64,000 nucleotides of DNA from Paracoccus albus (GTDB lineage Bacteria; Pseudomonadota; Alphaproteobacteria; Rhodobacterales; Rhodobacteraceae), in NCBI RefSeq assembly GCF_027913035.1, contig NZ_CP115775.1, positions 2,502,501 to 2,566,500 of the forward strand, given 5' to 3'. Below the pieces are notes generated by a model. It was not told the DNA's origin. It was given only the letters and a program-made list of their open reading frames with translations, and made no database searches. The translations under genes were made by a program, and so were the position numbers. Numbering within the stretch: the first letter of the stretch is position 1; the number at the start of each line of letters is the position of its first letter. Positions 25,800-35,235 of this stretch are shown piece after piece.

Positions 25800-27032
25800 T
25801 CATCTCAGGCGGAAAAGCCGGTCGTCCGGGTCTTTCTTTCCAGCGATGCCAGCGGCCACAATCTGCGCGGCGATCATTGAGAAGGTGATCCCATTCCCGC
25901 CGAAACCCATCACGGCCCAGACCCGATCATGCCCCTTGACCCGGTCGATGATCGGCAGCCCGTCATCCGTGACGCTAAAGGGCGCGGACCAGGCAAACTC
26001 TGCCGGGCCGACACCCAGTCCGGTCAACTTTTCCAGCTTCGCGATGATGGTCTTCGATTTGCTGGCCAGCAGCTTCGGATCGCTGTTTCTCTCTGATGCA
26101 TCCTCATCCTCGCCCCCCGCGATGATCCGCCCCGAGGGATCGCTGCGAAAATAAAGGTAGGGATCGGATGCTTCCCAGACGATGGTGTCTTTCAGCCAGC
26201 GGGGCATGTTAATGATCTTGCCTGTCGCAAGCGCCCAGGTCGATGTGACATGGTGCGATTTCGCCTGCATCTGGGGCAGGAATTCGTAACCTGTGCAGAA
26301 GGCCGCGTGATCCGCTGTCAGCACACGACCATCGCGGGTGGCGAGCGCCACGCCGCCCGGAAGTTCGGCCATGTCGGTAATTTCGACAGGTGCGGCAAGC
26401 AGCGCGCCGCGCTTGCGGCAGGCGCGCAACAATCCTGCTGTCAGCTGCGCAGGGTTTGCGCTTGCTGAATCCGGCGACAGGATCGCGGCTGCGCGCGACA
26501 TGCCATAATCAGCGTTGAGCGTCGCGCGGTCGATCAGTTCGGCCTCGATGCCGATCTTTCGTCTGGCCGCGACCTCGTCTGCAAGGTCGTCAGCATCCAT
26601 CTGTTTGCCCGCGAGATATAAAGCGGGCTTGCGCTGCATCTGGCAGTTGATCTTCAGCCTTTCGGTCAAGCCTGCCAGATCATTGACAGCCGCCACGGAC
26701 CGACGCCACGCGGCGTTCGCCGCGCGCGCACCGCGCTGCGCCTGAAGTTTGGTCAGGGGCACGTCAATCTCATGCTGGATCATCGCGGTCGAGGCCGGGG
26801 TTGATCCACTGACCGGCGCGCGGCGATCCAGGATCAGGACCTTACGGCCCTGCCGCGTCAATGCCTCGGCTGCAAGGGCGCCACTGATACCGGCGCCCAC
26901 GACGATCACGTCAAACCGGTCACGGCCCGGTTCGGCGCGGTGTCGCACGGAAATGCCGGGGGTGGTCAGCCAATATGGCTTGCCGGTCCGCAGATCATCC
27001 TTGCGCGTTTCGGCGTCCTTGCCGTCTGTCAT
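25800..27032 (-). CDS. FAD-dependent oxidoreductase (DAO family)
   Basis: A 410-residue flavoprotein of the D-amino-acid-oxidase/glycine-oxidase fold. The FAD-binding motif VIVVGAGISGALAAEAL is at about 41-60, and MGFGGNGITFSMIAAQI near 380 forms the C-terminal FAD contact. The middle part (QHEIDVPLTKL, ASDPYLYFRSDPSGRIIAGG) is typical of oxidoreductases that oxidise small amines. The substrate is not predictable. It follows the katE gene on the same strand with a 50-bp gap and may be co-expressed with it; hydrogen peroxide made by such an oxidase could be removed by the catalase. Confidence 0.87.
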   Translation of the reverse strand: MTDGKDAETRKDDLRTGKPYWLTTPGISVRHRAEPGRDRFDVIVVGAGISGALAAEALTRQGRKVLILDRRAPVSGSTPASTAMIQHEIDVPLTKLQAQRGARAANAAWRRSVAAVNDLAGLTERLKINCQMQRKPALYLAGKQMDADDLADEVAARRKIGIEAELIDRATLNADYGMSRAAAILSPDSASANPAQLTAGLLRACRKRGALLAAPVEITDMAELPGGVALATRDGRVLTADHAAFCTGYEFLPQMQAKSHHVTSTWALATGKIINMPRWLKDTIVWEASDPYLYFRSDPSGRIIAGGEDEDASERNSDPKLLASKSKTIIAKLEKLTGLGVGPAEFAWSAPFSVTDDGLPIIDRVKGHDRVWAVMGFGGNGITFSMIAAQIVAAGIAGKKDPDDRLFRLR

Positions 27033-27082
27033 CTTCGATTATCCAATAAAAAGGGGCCGCCTGAACCGGCGGCCCGTCAGGG

Positions 27083-29143
27083 TCAGGCAAGATCACGGAC
27101 CTTCGGCTCTCGGTCCCAATAGCGCTTGCTTGCAGCGGCCACGAAATCCTCGTTCTTGACGACGCCTTCATCGGCTTCGATGTGGCAATGATCCAGCAAT
27201 GCCTTGGAGCCTGGGCAATGGCCGATGGCTTTCAGATGGGCATAGGCGTCACTGACCCAAGCCTTTGCGGCCGCATCCTTTTTCAGCATTTCGACCTGCT
27301 CAGGCATCAACACCATGGCAACAGCGTCAAAGATGACCGAGGGGCTGCCCGCAAGCTGACCATCCGCGGCAAGCGTGCCACCCTTGACCTTCATCTCGCC
27401 CACCTTCGGGGCGACCAGCATCACGCTGCCGCCCTGCGCCTCGACATCGGATTTCAGCTTGTCGATCGTTGCCTTGTCCGACCCTTCGGCGAACAGAATG
27501 CCGATCTTGCGGCCTTTCAGCGTGTCCTTCCAGTTCTTCTGGATCGAAAGCGCGTCCGAGGGCGCAAGCTCGACCGGTTCGCGGAAGGGCTTGGCCGCCT
27601 TGGGAAGATCAATCCCCAGCCCATCGGCGACACGCTTGCCGAGATCAGGATGGATGTTCTGGATCACCGACAGCACGCGGTCGCGCACATGCGGCAGGCT
27701 GACCTTGGACAGCTCGAACGTGATCGCACTGGCGATATGGGCGCGTTCGTTGTCGGTCTGGCTCAGCCAGAACTGGCGCGGCTGGCTGTAGTGGTCCCCG
27801 AACGTCTCATCCCGCTTGCGCAGCTTTTCGGACGGCTCGTTGCCAAGTTCAGTGTTGTCCTCATAGGTGTGAAAGACGGTGCCGGTTTCGCGCGGGCCGG
27901 GATCCTCGCCCGCCTCATCAAGGCTGTTGGGTTCGTAATTCGCCCGGCCCTTGGGAATCATGGTCTGCATCATGCCGTCGCGCTGCATGTTCGCGAAGGG
28001 GCATTTCGGGGCGTTGACCGGGATCTGGTGGAAGTTCGTCGTCCCAAGCCGCGATTTCTGCGTGTCCAGATAGCTGAACAACCGCCCTTGCAGCAGCGGG
28101 TCGTTGGTAAAATCGATCCCCGGCACCACATTGGACGGCAGGAAGGCGGATTGTTCGGTCTCGGCAAAGAAATTGTCCGGCCAACGGTCCAGCACCATGC
28201 GGCCGATCACGCGCAGGGGGGCATCTTCCTCGGGGACGATCTTGGTCGCATCCAGCACCGAATAGGGCAGGCTTTCCGCCAGTTCGTCGCTGATGACCTG
28301 AATGGCCAGTTCCCATTCCGGGTAATCGCCTGCCTCGATTGCCTCGAACAGGTCGCGGCGATGAAAGTCGTTATCGGCACCCTGCAGCTTGGCGCTTTCG
28401 TCCCAAACCAGTGACTGAACGCCCAGCTTCGGCTTCCAATGAAACTTGACGAAGGTCGATCTGCGGTCCGCGTTGACCAGTCGGAAAGTATGAACGCCAA
28501 AGCCGTCCATCATGCGCAGGCTGCGCGGAATGGCGCGGTCGGACATGGCCCAGATCATGGTGTGCATCGTCTCGGGCATCAGCGAGATGAAGTCCCAGAA
28601 CGTGTCATGCGCGGACGCGGCCTGCGGATAGCCGCGATCGGCCTCCATCTTCACGGAATGGATCAGGTCGGGGAACTTGATGGCGTCCTGAATGAAGAAA
28701 ACGGGGATGTTGTTGCCGACCAGATCCCAGTTGCCTTCGTCGGTGTAAAATTTGACAGCAAAGCCACGGACGTCGCGCGGCGTATCAACGCTGCCAGCCC
28801 CGCCCGCAACGGTCGAGAAGCGGGTGAAAACAGGTGTACGCTTGCCCTTTTCGGCAAACAGGCTGGCAATGGACATATCCGGAATCGGGTCGGTGCATTC
28901 GAAATAGCCATGCGCGGCGCTGCCACGTGCGTGGACAATGCGTTCCGGGATCCGTTCGTGGTCGAAATGGAAGATCTTCTCGCGTAGGACAAAATCTTCA
29001 AGCAATGTCGGGCCGTTCGCACCCGCCTTCAGGCTGTTCTGGTTGTCCGATACCGGTACGCCATGATTGGTGGTCAGCCGCTGATCGTCGCCGGCGCGCT
29101 GATGCGTTTCACCTGCGTTTCCTGTCTGGGTTTTCTTGTCCAT
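27083..29143 (-). CDS. katE: Large-subunit catalase HPII type
   Basis: A 686-residue clade 2 catalase that dismutates hydrogen peroxide. Catalytic His71 lies in [13 protein letters not shown]; the catalytic Asn follows in the [14 protein letters not shown] region, and the heme-ligand tyrosine is in [13 protein letters not shown]. The extra C-terminal flavodoxin-like domain (about 540-670, [13 protein letters not shown]) marks the large-subunit type, as in Escherichia coli KatE. The length is close to the family norm (about 700). It sits in a stress cluster with the downstream FAD oxidoreductase and the upstream PNPOx-like gene. Stationary-phase or general-stress control is usual for the family. 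Confidence 0.96.
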   Translation of the reverse strand: MDKKTQTGNAGETHQRAGDDQRLTTNHGVPVSDNQNSLKAGANGPTLLEDFVLREKIFHFDHERIPERIVHARGSAAHGYFECTDPIPDMSIASLFAEKGKRTPVFTRFSTVAGGAGSVDTPRDVRGFAVKFYTDEGNWDLVGNNIPVFFIQDAIKFPDLIHSVKMEADRGYPQAASAHDTFWDFISLMPETMHTMIWAMSDRAIPRSLRMMDGFGVHTFRLVNADRRSTFVKFHWKPKLGVQSLVWDESAKLQGADNDFHRRDLFEAIEAGDYPEWELAIQVISDELAESLPYSVLDATKIVPEEDAPLRVIGRMVLDRWPDNFFAETEQSAFLPSNVVPGIDFTNDPLLQGRLFSYLDTQKSRLGTTNFHQIPVNAPKCPFANMQRDGMMQTMIPKGRANYEPNSLDEAGEDPGPRETGTVFHTYEDNTELGNEPSEKLRKRDETFGDHYSQPRQFWLSQTDNERAHIASAITFELSKVSLPHVRDRVLSVIQNIHPDLGKRVADGLGIDLPKAAKPFREPVELAPSDALSIQKNWKDTLKGRKIGILFAEGSDKATIDKLKSDVEAQGGSVMLVAPKVGEMKVKGGTLAADGQLAGSPSVIFDAVAMVLMPEQVEMLKKDAAAKAWVSDAYAHLKAIGHCPGSKALLDHCHIEADEGVVKNEDFVAAASKRYWDREPKVRDLA

Positions 29144-29302
29144 GGTAGCTCTCCGTTAGCTGGAATGTCTGATCACGGCTTCTGCCGCGGGTTCTGGCTA
29201 AAGTTCTGTCACTCGAAAAAGGGGAGGCCGATGTCGCTGCCGCACAGATGGATAAGCACGCGCGTCGGCTGTTCGTCCAATCTTCTTGTTAAGGCCGCGG
29301 CC

Positions 29303-29711
29303 TCACAATTCCACGACACCGTCACCCGGCATGCCCCAGCACTCCGCGCGGCTGGCAGCCACCTCGATCAAAGTCAGCCCGGGCGTGTCGATCCCCTGTT
29401 CGAACCACTGTTCAAGGTAGTCGGTCCAATGCTTCTTGAACAGTTCCTTGTCATCCTGATGAAGATTCGACTTCCCGGACAGCACGATCCAGGTATCCTT
29501 GCGCTGAAACGTCAGCTCGGTCGCCGGGTTTTCCCCGATTTCTTCAACCTTGCGCGTATCGCCATTGCTGAAAAACCAGTTGCTGCCATCCCATTCAACC
29601 TGAGAATTATTCGACATCGGACGCGACGACACGCCCCCCGCCCTTAGCAGCAGTGGACATGAAGCAAAGGTCCATGTCGCGCATCGCTTCGACAATCGTT
29701 TTCTTGTCCAT
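29303..29711 (-). pseudogene. Pyridoxamine 5'-phosphate oxidase-like stress protein, frameshifted
   Basis: From the ATG at 29711, preceded by GGAGG, the frame reads MDKKTIVEAMRDMDLCFMST, then meets a run of six G (about 29634-29639). Five G would continue in frame into GVSSRPMSNNSQVEWDG and on to a stop at 29303, giving about 136 residues of the general-stress FMN-binding split-barrel family. The downstream half keeps WFFSNGDTRKVEEI and TWIVLSGKSN. Both halves are clean, so the change is recent or a sequencing error. The gene lies upstream of katE on the same strand. Confidence 0.75.
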
Positions 29712-30408
29712 GAATATTTCCTCCCATGATTTAGACAGCCCGTGGTTTTAACGCGTTCTCGCATCCCGCAGCGTTCAACCAGGATCAACACTTGTTAAAA
29801 TGCTGCCTTTCGTCGGACATAAACGAAACCGAGCATCGCGGGTTCCGCCAGAACAGCCTTTGACTTGGCTGTTAAATTATGCCCCTACCGGCAAGCCTAG
29901 GGTCAGGATGGATTGATTTCTGTTGCGCTGCGTGATTCACGCCTCCGAAAACGGAGCGGTGACATGAGCGATCTCTTCTGGCTGACCGACGCGCAGATGG
30001 CGCGCCTGGCTCCCTTCTTTCCCAGGTCGCACGGGAAGCCCCGGGTTGATGACAGACGGGTGCTGAGCGGGATTATTTTCATCAATCGCAATGGCTTGCG
30101 TTGGTGCGATGCGCCCGCCGCGTATGGCCCACATAAGACGCTCTACAGCCGGTGGAAGCGTTGGAGCGAAAAGGGCATCTTCGCGCGGATGATGGCCGGG
30201 CTGGCGGCGGAACACGGTGAGAAGACGACCGTGATGATCGACGCGACATATCTCAAGGCTCACCGAACGGCGACCAGCATGGCGGCCAAAAAGGGGGGCG
30301 TGGTCGCCTGATCGGTCGAACCAAAGGCGGTATGAACACCAAGCTGCACGCTATCTGCGATAGCCAAGGGCGGCCGCTCAGCCTGTTCGTGACCGCAGGT
30401 CAGGTCAG

Positions 30409-31796
30409 ATGGAGTGGTTGCCGCCCTCCCTAGACGGCATCGCAATGTGCCAAGGTCGTGGTTTTCAACGCCACGCGCAAAGGAGGACGGCGAGATGAAG
30501 AATATGATGATCGGGGTCGATCTGGCAAAGGCAGTTTTTCAAGTTCATGGTGCCTTTCGAACGGGGGAGGTCCAGTTCCGCAAAAAACTGACGCGAAAGC
30601 AATTCCCCGCGTTTATGGCGCAGCAAGAGCCTAGCATGGTGATTTTCGAAGCATGCGGCAGCGCACATTTTTGGGCCCGTGAGATGGAAGCTCTTGGGCA
30701 CGAGGTACAGCTGATCGCACCGCAATATGTGCGCCCTTTTGTGAAGCGGCAGAAAAATGATGCGGCCGATGCTGAGGCGCTTGTCATTGCGGCACGCCAG
30801 CCTGAGATGCGTTTCGTGGAGCCCAAAACAGTCGAGCAGCAGTCTTGCGCGGCGGTCTTCCGGGGCCGGGAACGATTGGTTCATCAGCGCACTGCGGATG
30901 TGAACGCCTTGCGGGCGCTACTGTACGAACATGGCCACGTATTTTCCCGCGGGAATACGCTACCTCGACCGCATGGTAGCATTTGTGGAGGATGCGGCAT
31001 CCGAACTGCCAGCATTGATCCGGGAGGAGTGCCAGGATCTGCTGGCGCAGATTGCAGAGAAAACGACGCGTATTGCCAAGCGCACCACGAAACTCAAAGT
31101 TCTGGCCTCCCAGTCGGACAGGGCGCGTCAGCTACAAACCATGCCGGGTGTTGGCCCCCTGACGGCTGTCGCCGTGGAAGCGTTCGGACCTGACATGGCA
31201 CAGTTCAAGACTGGACGTGACTTTGCGGCTTGGTTGGGTTTGGTGCCAAGACAGCATTCCTCTGGAGGCAAAGAGCGTCTGGGTCGAATGACCAAGGCCG
31301 GTCAGGCCGATATCCGACGTCTCCTTATCATTGGCGCAATGTCACGGTTAAACTGGCTTGGGCAGCGCACCATTGTAGAAGGGAGCTGGCTTTCACGCTT
31401 GTTGGCACGCAAACCTAAGATGTTGGTCGCGATCGCTCTGGCCAACAAGATGGCCCGGCAGATTTGGGCGATGCTGACGAAGAACGAGAACTACAAGAAT
31501 CCCGCGCTTGCAGTCACAGCATAATGTTCATGCCGAACTGTTAGCAACGGTGCCAAGGGGTGTGGGAAGACGACGACCTGAATGGGCAAAACGATCGAAC
31601 AGATCTGGGTTGGGAAAACCAGTTAATCGCTACGAGCTAAGAGCTCGAAAGTCAGATTTGGACCTAATTCGCTGATCACCATCTCGGCCTGCGGCTTCTG
31701 GAATCGCCGCGTCATGAAGGCCTCACAGAAGTTCGCACTCGATCACACGCCAACAAGGTCAGAAACTTCTTGCGCTAAGGGCGGCAACCACAGAAG
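30409..31796 (+). mobile_element. IS110-family (IS1111-type) insertion
   Basis: The inserted DNA is about 1388 bp. Subterminal inverted repeats TGGTTGCCGCCCT (30415-30427) and AGGGCGGCAACCA (31778-31790) lie about 6 bp inside each boundary, the hallmark of the IS1111 branch. There is no clear target duplication apart from a shared AG. The target is the middle of the IS5-family transposase gene. Confidence 0.82.
30495..31524 (+). pseudogene. IS110-family transposase, one frameshift
   Basis: The start MKNMMIGVDLAKAVFQVHG gives the RuvC-like DEDD domain (D9), with QNDAADAEAL-like KNDAADAEAL near residue 92. The frame breaks at about 30940, where GTATTTTCCC has four T; three T would continue into FPAGIRYLDRMVAF. 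The downstream frame carries the C-terminal Transposase_20 domain: MPGVGPLTAVAVEAFGPDM and AAWLGLVPRQHSSGGKERLG. The one-base change inactivates the gene if real. Confidence 0.82.
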
Positions 31797-32231
31797 CGAT
31801 TATATCGGCGCTCGGGCCCTGGTGAGTGGCCTGCCAAACGTCAAATGGCTACTCGGGGATCGTGGCTATGACGCTGACTGGTTCAGAGAAGCGTTTCAGG
31901 ACAAGGGGATACGTGCCTGCATCCCAGGCCGGAAGAAACGCAAGACGCCGATCAAATACGATAAGCGGATATACAAGCGGCGTAACCGCATCGAGATCAT
32001 GTTCGGCAGGCTCAAGGACTGGAGGCGCGTCGCGACCCGCTATGACCGATGCCCCAAAGTGTTCCTCTCAGCCATCGCCCTAGCGGATCTAGTCATCTAT
32101 TGGTTATGAATCCTGACCCTAGCTCTGACTTCTGCCACCTTCCGCCTCCCTGCCGGTCTGGGCGCCGCTGTATGACTTGCCATGCGCGCGAGGCTGAGCC
32201 TCATGTGGGATGCAAGAAGGAGGCGCTGGGC

Positions 32232-33502
32232 ATGGTGAAGCGATTGAGACTGAACGAGAAATCGGTGCGGGAGGCCGCGCCGGAACCGGGTCGGGACTAT
32301 CAGATTTTTGATAGCGAGGTGCGGGGTTTCGCGATCTGCATCTACCGCTCCGGCAACCGGGCCTTCACGCTGGATTACCGCCATGCCGGACGGCAGCGGC
32401 GGATGACGCTGGGGCGCTGGCCGGAGTGGTCGACGGCGGCGGCGCGGGAACGCGCGAAGGAGCTGCGGCGCGACATCGATGCCGGGGGCGATCCGCTGGG
32501 GGCAGAGGAGAACGGGCGGGAAGCGCCACGTTCAAGGATCTGGTCGAGCGCTATACCGATGTGCATCTGCCGAATCTCGCGAAGACCAATGCTTCGGATC
32601 AGCGCTCCATGCTGACGAAGCTGGTCGGGCCGGAGTGGAACAACCGTCTCATGACCGAGATCACCCCCTATGATGTCGAAAAGCTGCTGAGCCGCATCGC
32701 CGAGGGCCGGTGTCGGCCCCACAAGGCAAAGCCGAACAACAGCGCCAGAAAGCTGCAGGGATCGAAGCCGACGCCGGTGCGTGCCAACCGCGTCGGCGAG
32801 GTGCTTCGAAAAATGTTCACCTATGCGCAAAGCTGGGGCTGGCGCGAGGACAATCCGGCCTCGGGCTTCCGCCGCCGCATCGAAAACCCGCGTGAACGCT
32901 TCCTGTCGCAGGAGGAAATTCGGAACCTGGCGGCGGCGCTGGACGTGGCAGAGGACCGGCGGGCGGCGGATATCATCCGGCTCTGCATGCTGACCGGAGC
33001 GCGGGTCGGCGAGGTCCGGCAGGCCCGGTTCGAGCATTTCAACCTCGAGCATCTCAGCTGGTCCAAGCCCGCCAGCATGACCAAGCAGCGCAAGATCCAC
33101 CGGCTGCCGATCTCGGACGAGGCCGCTGCCATCGTCCGCCAGCGGCAACTGCTGGTGCCACGCGGCTGCCCGTTCCTGTTTCGGGGCGATGTGCCGGGCC
33201 AGCCGGTCAAGGAAATCCGCCGCTTCTGGCATCAGATCCAGAAGCAGGTCGGGATCGAGGATGTCCGGATCCACTACCTGCGCCACACCTTAGCCTCGCT
33301 GCTGGTCAGCGGCGGCGCGTCGCTAGAAATGATCGGCAAGTTGCTGGGTCACAGCCAGACGCAGACGACGGCGCGCTATGCCCACCTGATGGATTCGCCG
33401 CTGCGCGCTGGTGTCGATGCCGTCGCCAGCGCCTTCCGGCCGAAGCCCGTGCTTGTGCATGATGCCGGGGCGCAAGAGGATCAGGCGCGCAGAAGCGCCT
33501 GA
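32232..33502 (+). pseudogene. Tyrosine recombinase/integrase, frameshifted
   Basis: The N-terminal frame begins MVKRLRLNEKSVREAAPEPG and has the DUF4102-type arm-binding domain (GYRRMTLGRWPEW-like). At about 32520 it must shift by one base to continue as ATFKDLVERYTDVHLP, with a SAM-like core-binding domain and a catalytic domain: LTGARVGEVRQARF (first Arg), HYLRHTLASLLVSGG (H-x-x-R) and HSQTQTTARYAHL (His and catalytic Tyr). All catalytic residues are present in the long second frame (32426-33502). This is the only near-complete integrase in the window. No tRNA gene or att core was seen beside it. Confidence 0.8.
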
Positions 33503-33524
33503 CCGATCGTCGACCTCTTGCAAG

Positions 33525-33552
33525 GGGCGCTACGGGGTTTCCCGCAGCGCCC
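33525..33552. terminator. Hairpin after the integrase gene
   Basis: GGGCGCT (33525-33531) pairs with AGCGCCC (33546-33552), and CGGG (33533-33536) pairs inside with CCCG (33541-33544). It stands 22 bp after the integrase stop and overlaps the 3' end of a converging relic. There is no T-run, so its action as a terminator is uncertain. Confidence 0.45.
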
Positions 33553-33694
33553 GCCAGATCGGGGTTAGCCGCCTGCGGATCGTGCTTTCATCAGGTATCT
33601 CGCGGCCGGGCGAGGTTTTTGCGAACCAGTCCTGCACTTCCGCAACCCATTCACCCTGCGTTGCAGGCAGGCCATCCTCGTGCAGACGGACCAT
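33530..33694 (-). CDS. Small conserved protein or C-terminal remnant (54 aa)
   Basis: From the ATG at 33694 the frame reads MVRLHEDGLPATQGEWVAEV and ends at 33530 with RRLTPIWRALRETP. The frame stays open for about 16 codons further upstream, then stops. It looks like the C-terminal half of a small conserved protein found near integrases in rhodobacterial islands, with the N-terminus lost. No function can be given. Confidence 0.5.
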   Translation of the reverse strand: MVRLHEDGLPATQGEWVAEVQDWFAKTSPGREIPDESTIRRRLTPIWRALRETP

Positions 33695-33725
33695 CTGCGA
33701 GATATAAAGACCTTCCCAGGTCAGG

Positions 33726-33935
33726 ATGACCCCGACGGCGCGCGATCACACGGATGGGGCGACGACACTGGCGAATACGCCGGTGAACGGCCTCCTTGGC
33801 CCCCAAGTCCTCACGACGCCGATGGCTGGGCCAGATACCTGCGATCAGCGCCGGACGCTGAACCCGCTATTCGTCGAAGCGCTGATGGGCTGGCCAACCG
33901 GGTGGACAGGCTCCGCCTCTGCGGCAATGGCGTCG
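33726..33935 (+). pseudogene. Phage DNA methylase C-terminal fragment
   Basis: The frame reads TPTARDHTDGATTLANTPVN, then RTLNPLFVEALMGWPTGWTG, a C-terminal pattern of a phage-type DNA methyltransferase family. Everything catalytic is missing. Bases 33856-33934 match 8507-8585 with about five differences, but here the tryptophan codon is intact. The fragment is joined at about 33935 to a piece of an SDR gene. Confidence 0.65.
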
Positions 33936-34138
33936 CGCCGGGCCCGATCTGGACGCCGCTGATCCCCGCATCGTTTCCTCCCGATAAGGTGGAGGATATT
34001 GGGAAGTCCGCGCCCCTCGGCCGCCCCGGCGAGCCGAACGAGGTAGCACCCTCGATGCTGTTTCTCGCCTGTGAGGATGTGTCCTACATGACCGGGCAGG
34101 TGCTCCATCCGAACGGCGGCGATCTGATTGGCGGGTGA
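33936..34138 (+). pseudogene. SDR C-terminal fragment
   Basis: From about 33936 another frame reads APGPIWTPLIPASFPPDKVE and ends SYMTGQVLHPNGGDLIGG, the classical end of an SDR related to stress-linked YhxC/YghA-type dehydrogenases. The N-terminal cofactor domain and the catalytic Y-x-x-x-K are absent. The junction with the methylase scrap falls where GNGVAPGP resembles the expected NAVAPGP, which suggests joining at a short similarity. Confidence 0.7.
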
Positions 34139-34231
34139 TCATCGAACGAGATTGTCAATCTGGGGCGTATAGACCTTTGCGGTTCTCGCTGCGGATCAGA
34201 CCGCTGACCAATCTCACCAAATGACCGGCCG

Positions 34232-35182
34232 TCAGGATCGTCCTTCTGCCGGGCCCAGTCTGTCAGCCTTCTCGGCGTCCCTTTCACCCATCGGCTCGTC
34301 CGGCCCTACTGTCGTATCATGTGCTGTCTGCACTTCGATTTCCGCGTTCAGTTCCGCACCCATCAGGATGATGAATGCCGAAATCCACAGCCACATCAGC
34401 AGGATGATGACCCCTGCCATGCTGCCGAAGGTTTCGTTGTAGCTGCCGAAGTTGCTGACATAGATCGAAAAGCCCACCGATGCGATCACCCAGATCAGGC
34501 AGGCCGCAACGGCACCGGGGCTGAGCCATTTCCATTCCGCATCGTCGCGTGATGGGCCGTAGCGGTAGATCACAGCCAAGCCGAACACCGTCATCAAGGC
34601 GAGGATCACCCAACGTGCCAATCCCATCCCGGTCTCCAGCCAATCGGGCAGCGCAATGAGGTTTAAAACCGCCGGTAGCGCCAATGTCGCGAGCAGGCCA
34701 AGGACAAGCCCGAGGATCAGGAACACCGTAAGTCCGAGCGTCCAGAGGGTTTTCGAGATGAAGCCGCGCGTTTCCTCCTCGTCATAGGCGACGTTCAATC
34801 CTTCCATCAGGCTGCCCATGCCTTTGGACGCAGAGTATATCGCGAGCAATAAACCTACGATAAAGGCAAGCCCGAGCCCGCCTTCGCGCGAGCCGGCGAC
34901 GGACACTGCCTGATCCAGAATGATCTGCGCCGCTTCCTGCGGCATTACGTTCGTCAGCTTGTCCAGTTGCGCCGTCACCTCGGAAGGTTCCAGCACCAGC
35001 CCGCCCAGGGCCATCAGGGCGGTAAGGGCAGGGAAGATCGCCAGCAACGCGTAAAATGCAACGCCGGCCGCGATGAGGCCGACATGATCGTCGGCCAGTT
35101 CCGATTTTACTCTGAGGGCAATGTCCTTCCATCCCTCCGCGGGAATGTCGGTAGGCGATTCCGCTTGTCTGCCACGTGCCAT
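34232..35182 (-). CDS. YihY/BrkB family membrane protein
   Basis: A 316-residue inner-membrane protein of the YihY (BrkB) family with six membrane helices (about 37-65, 95-125, 138-168, 180-205, 215-240, 250-275). Conserved segments are GVAFYALLAIFPALTALMAL and SMAGVIILLMWLWISAFIIL. The old ribonuclease BN annotation of this family is wrong, and the function is unsettled. It lies 53 bp after the DUF3618 gene on the same strand and closes a four- or five-gene stress unit. Confidence 0.92.
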   Translation of the reverse strand: MARGRQAESPTDIPAEGWKDIALRVKSELADDHVGLIAAGVAFYALLAIFPALTALMALGGLVLEPSEVTAQLDKLTNVMPQEAAQIILDQAVSVAGSREGGLGLAFIVGLLLAIYSASKGMGSLMEGLNVAYDEEETRGFISKTLWTLGLTVFLILGLVLGLLATLALPAVLNLIALPDWLETGMGLARWVILALMTVFGLAVIYRYGPSRDDAEWKWLSPGAVAACLIWVIASVGFSIYVSNFGSYNETFGSMAGVIILLMWLWISAFIILMGAELNAEIEVQTAHDTTVGPDEPMGERDAEKADRLGPAEGRS

Positions 35183-35235
35183 ATAATTTTTGCTTTCGTA
35201 AAACCCGGCCCGCGGCTTTGCGGACCGGGCATGGG

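Larger units (their letters stand above)
29964..32109 (+). pseudogene. IS5-family transposase, split by insertion
   Basis: The first part (29964-30408) starts MSDLFWLTDAQMARLAPFFP and contains VMIDATYLKAHRT with the first catalytic Asp. It shifts frame at an A5G6 run (30286-30300 region), as in the programmed OrfA/OrfB frameshift of IS427-type elements. The second part resumes at 31797 as DYIGARALVSGLPNVKW, with GDRGYDADWF (second Asp), RNRIEIMFGRLKDWRR (Glu region) and IYWL at the end. The IS110-type element sits between codons of GQVSDY. Joined together, the halves give a complete DDE transposase. Confidence 0.85.
29897..32122 (+). mobile_element. IS5-family (IS427-like) element interrupted by an IS110-type element
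   Basis: Inverted ends CTAGGGTCAGGAT (29897-29909) and ATCCTGACCCTAG (32110-32122) are perfect complements; the outer CTAG may be the target duplication. Without the inserted 1388 bp the element is 838 bp, the normal size for this group. The transposase is split by the insertion, so it cannot move by its own enzyme. Confidence 0.85.

Noticed and set aside
27182..28414. A 410-codon plus-strand frame inside katE
   Set aside because: Antisense to the catalase gene, whose motifs are complete; no ribosome site or family.
8507..33934. Direct repeats as attL/attR of an integrated element
   Set aside because: About five mismatches in 79 bp and clear origin as methylase coding sequence make a site-specific att pair unlikely; kept only as paralogous debris.
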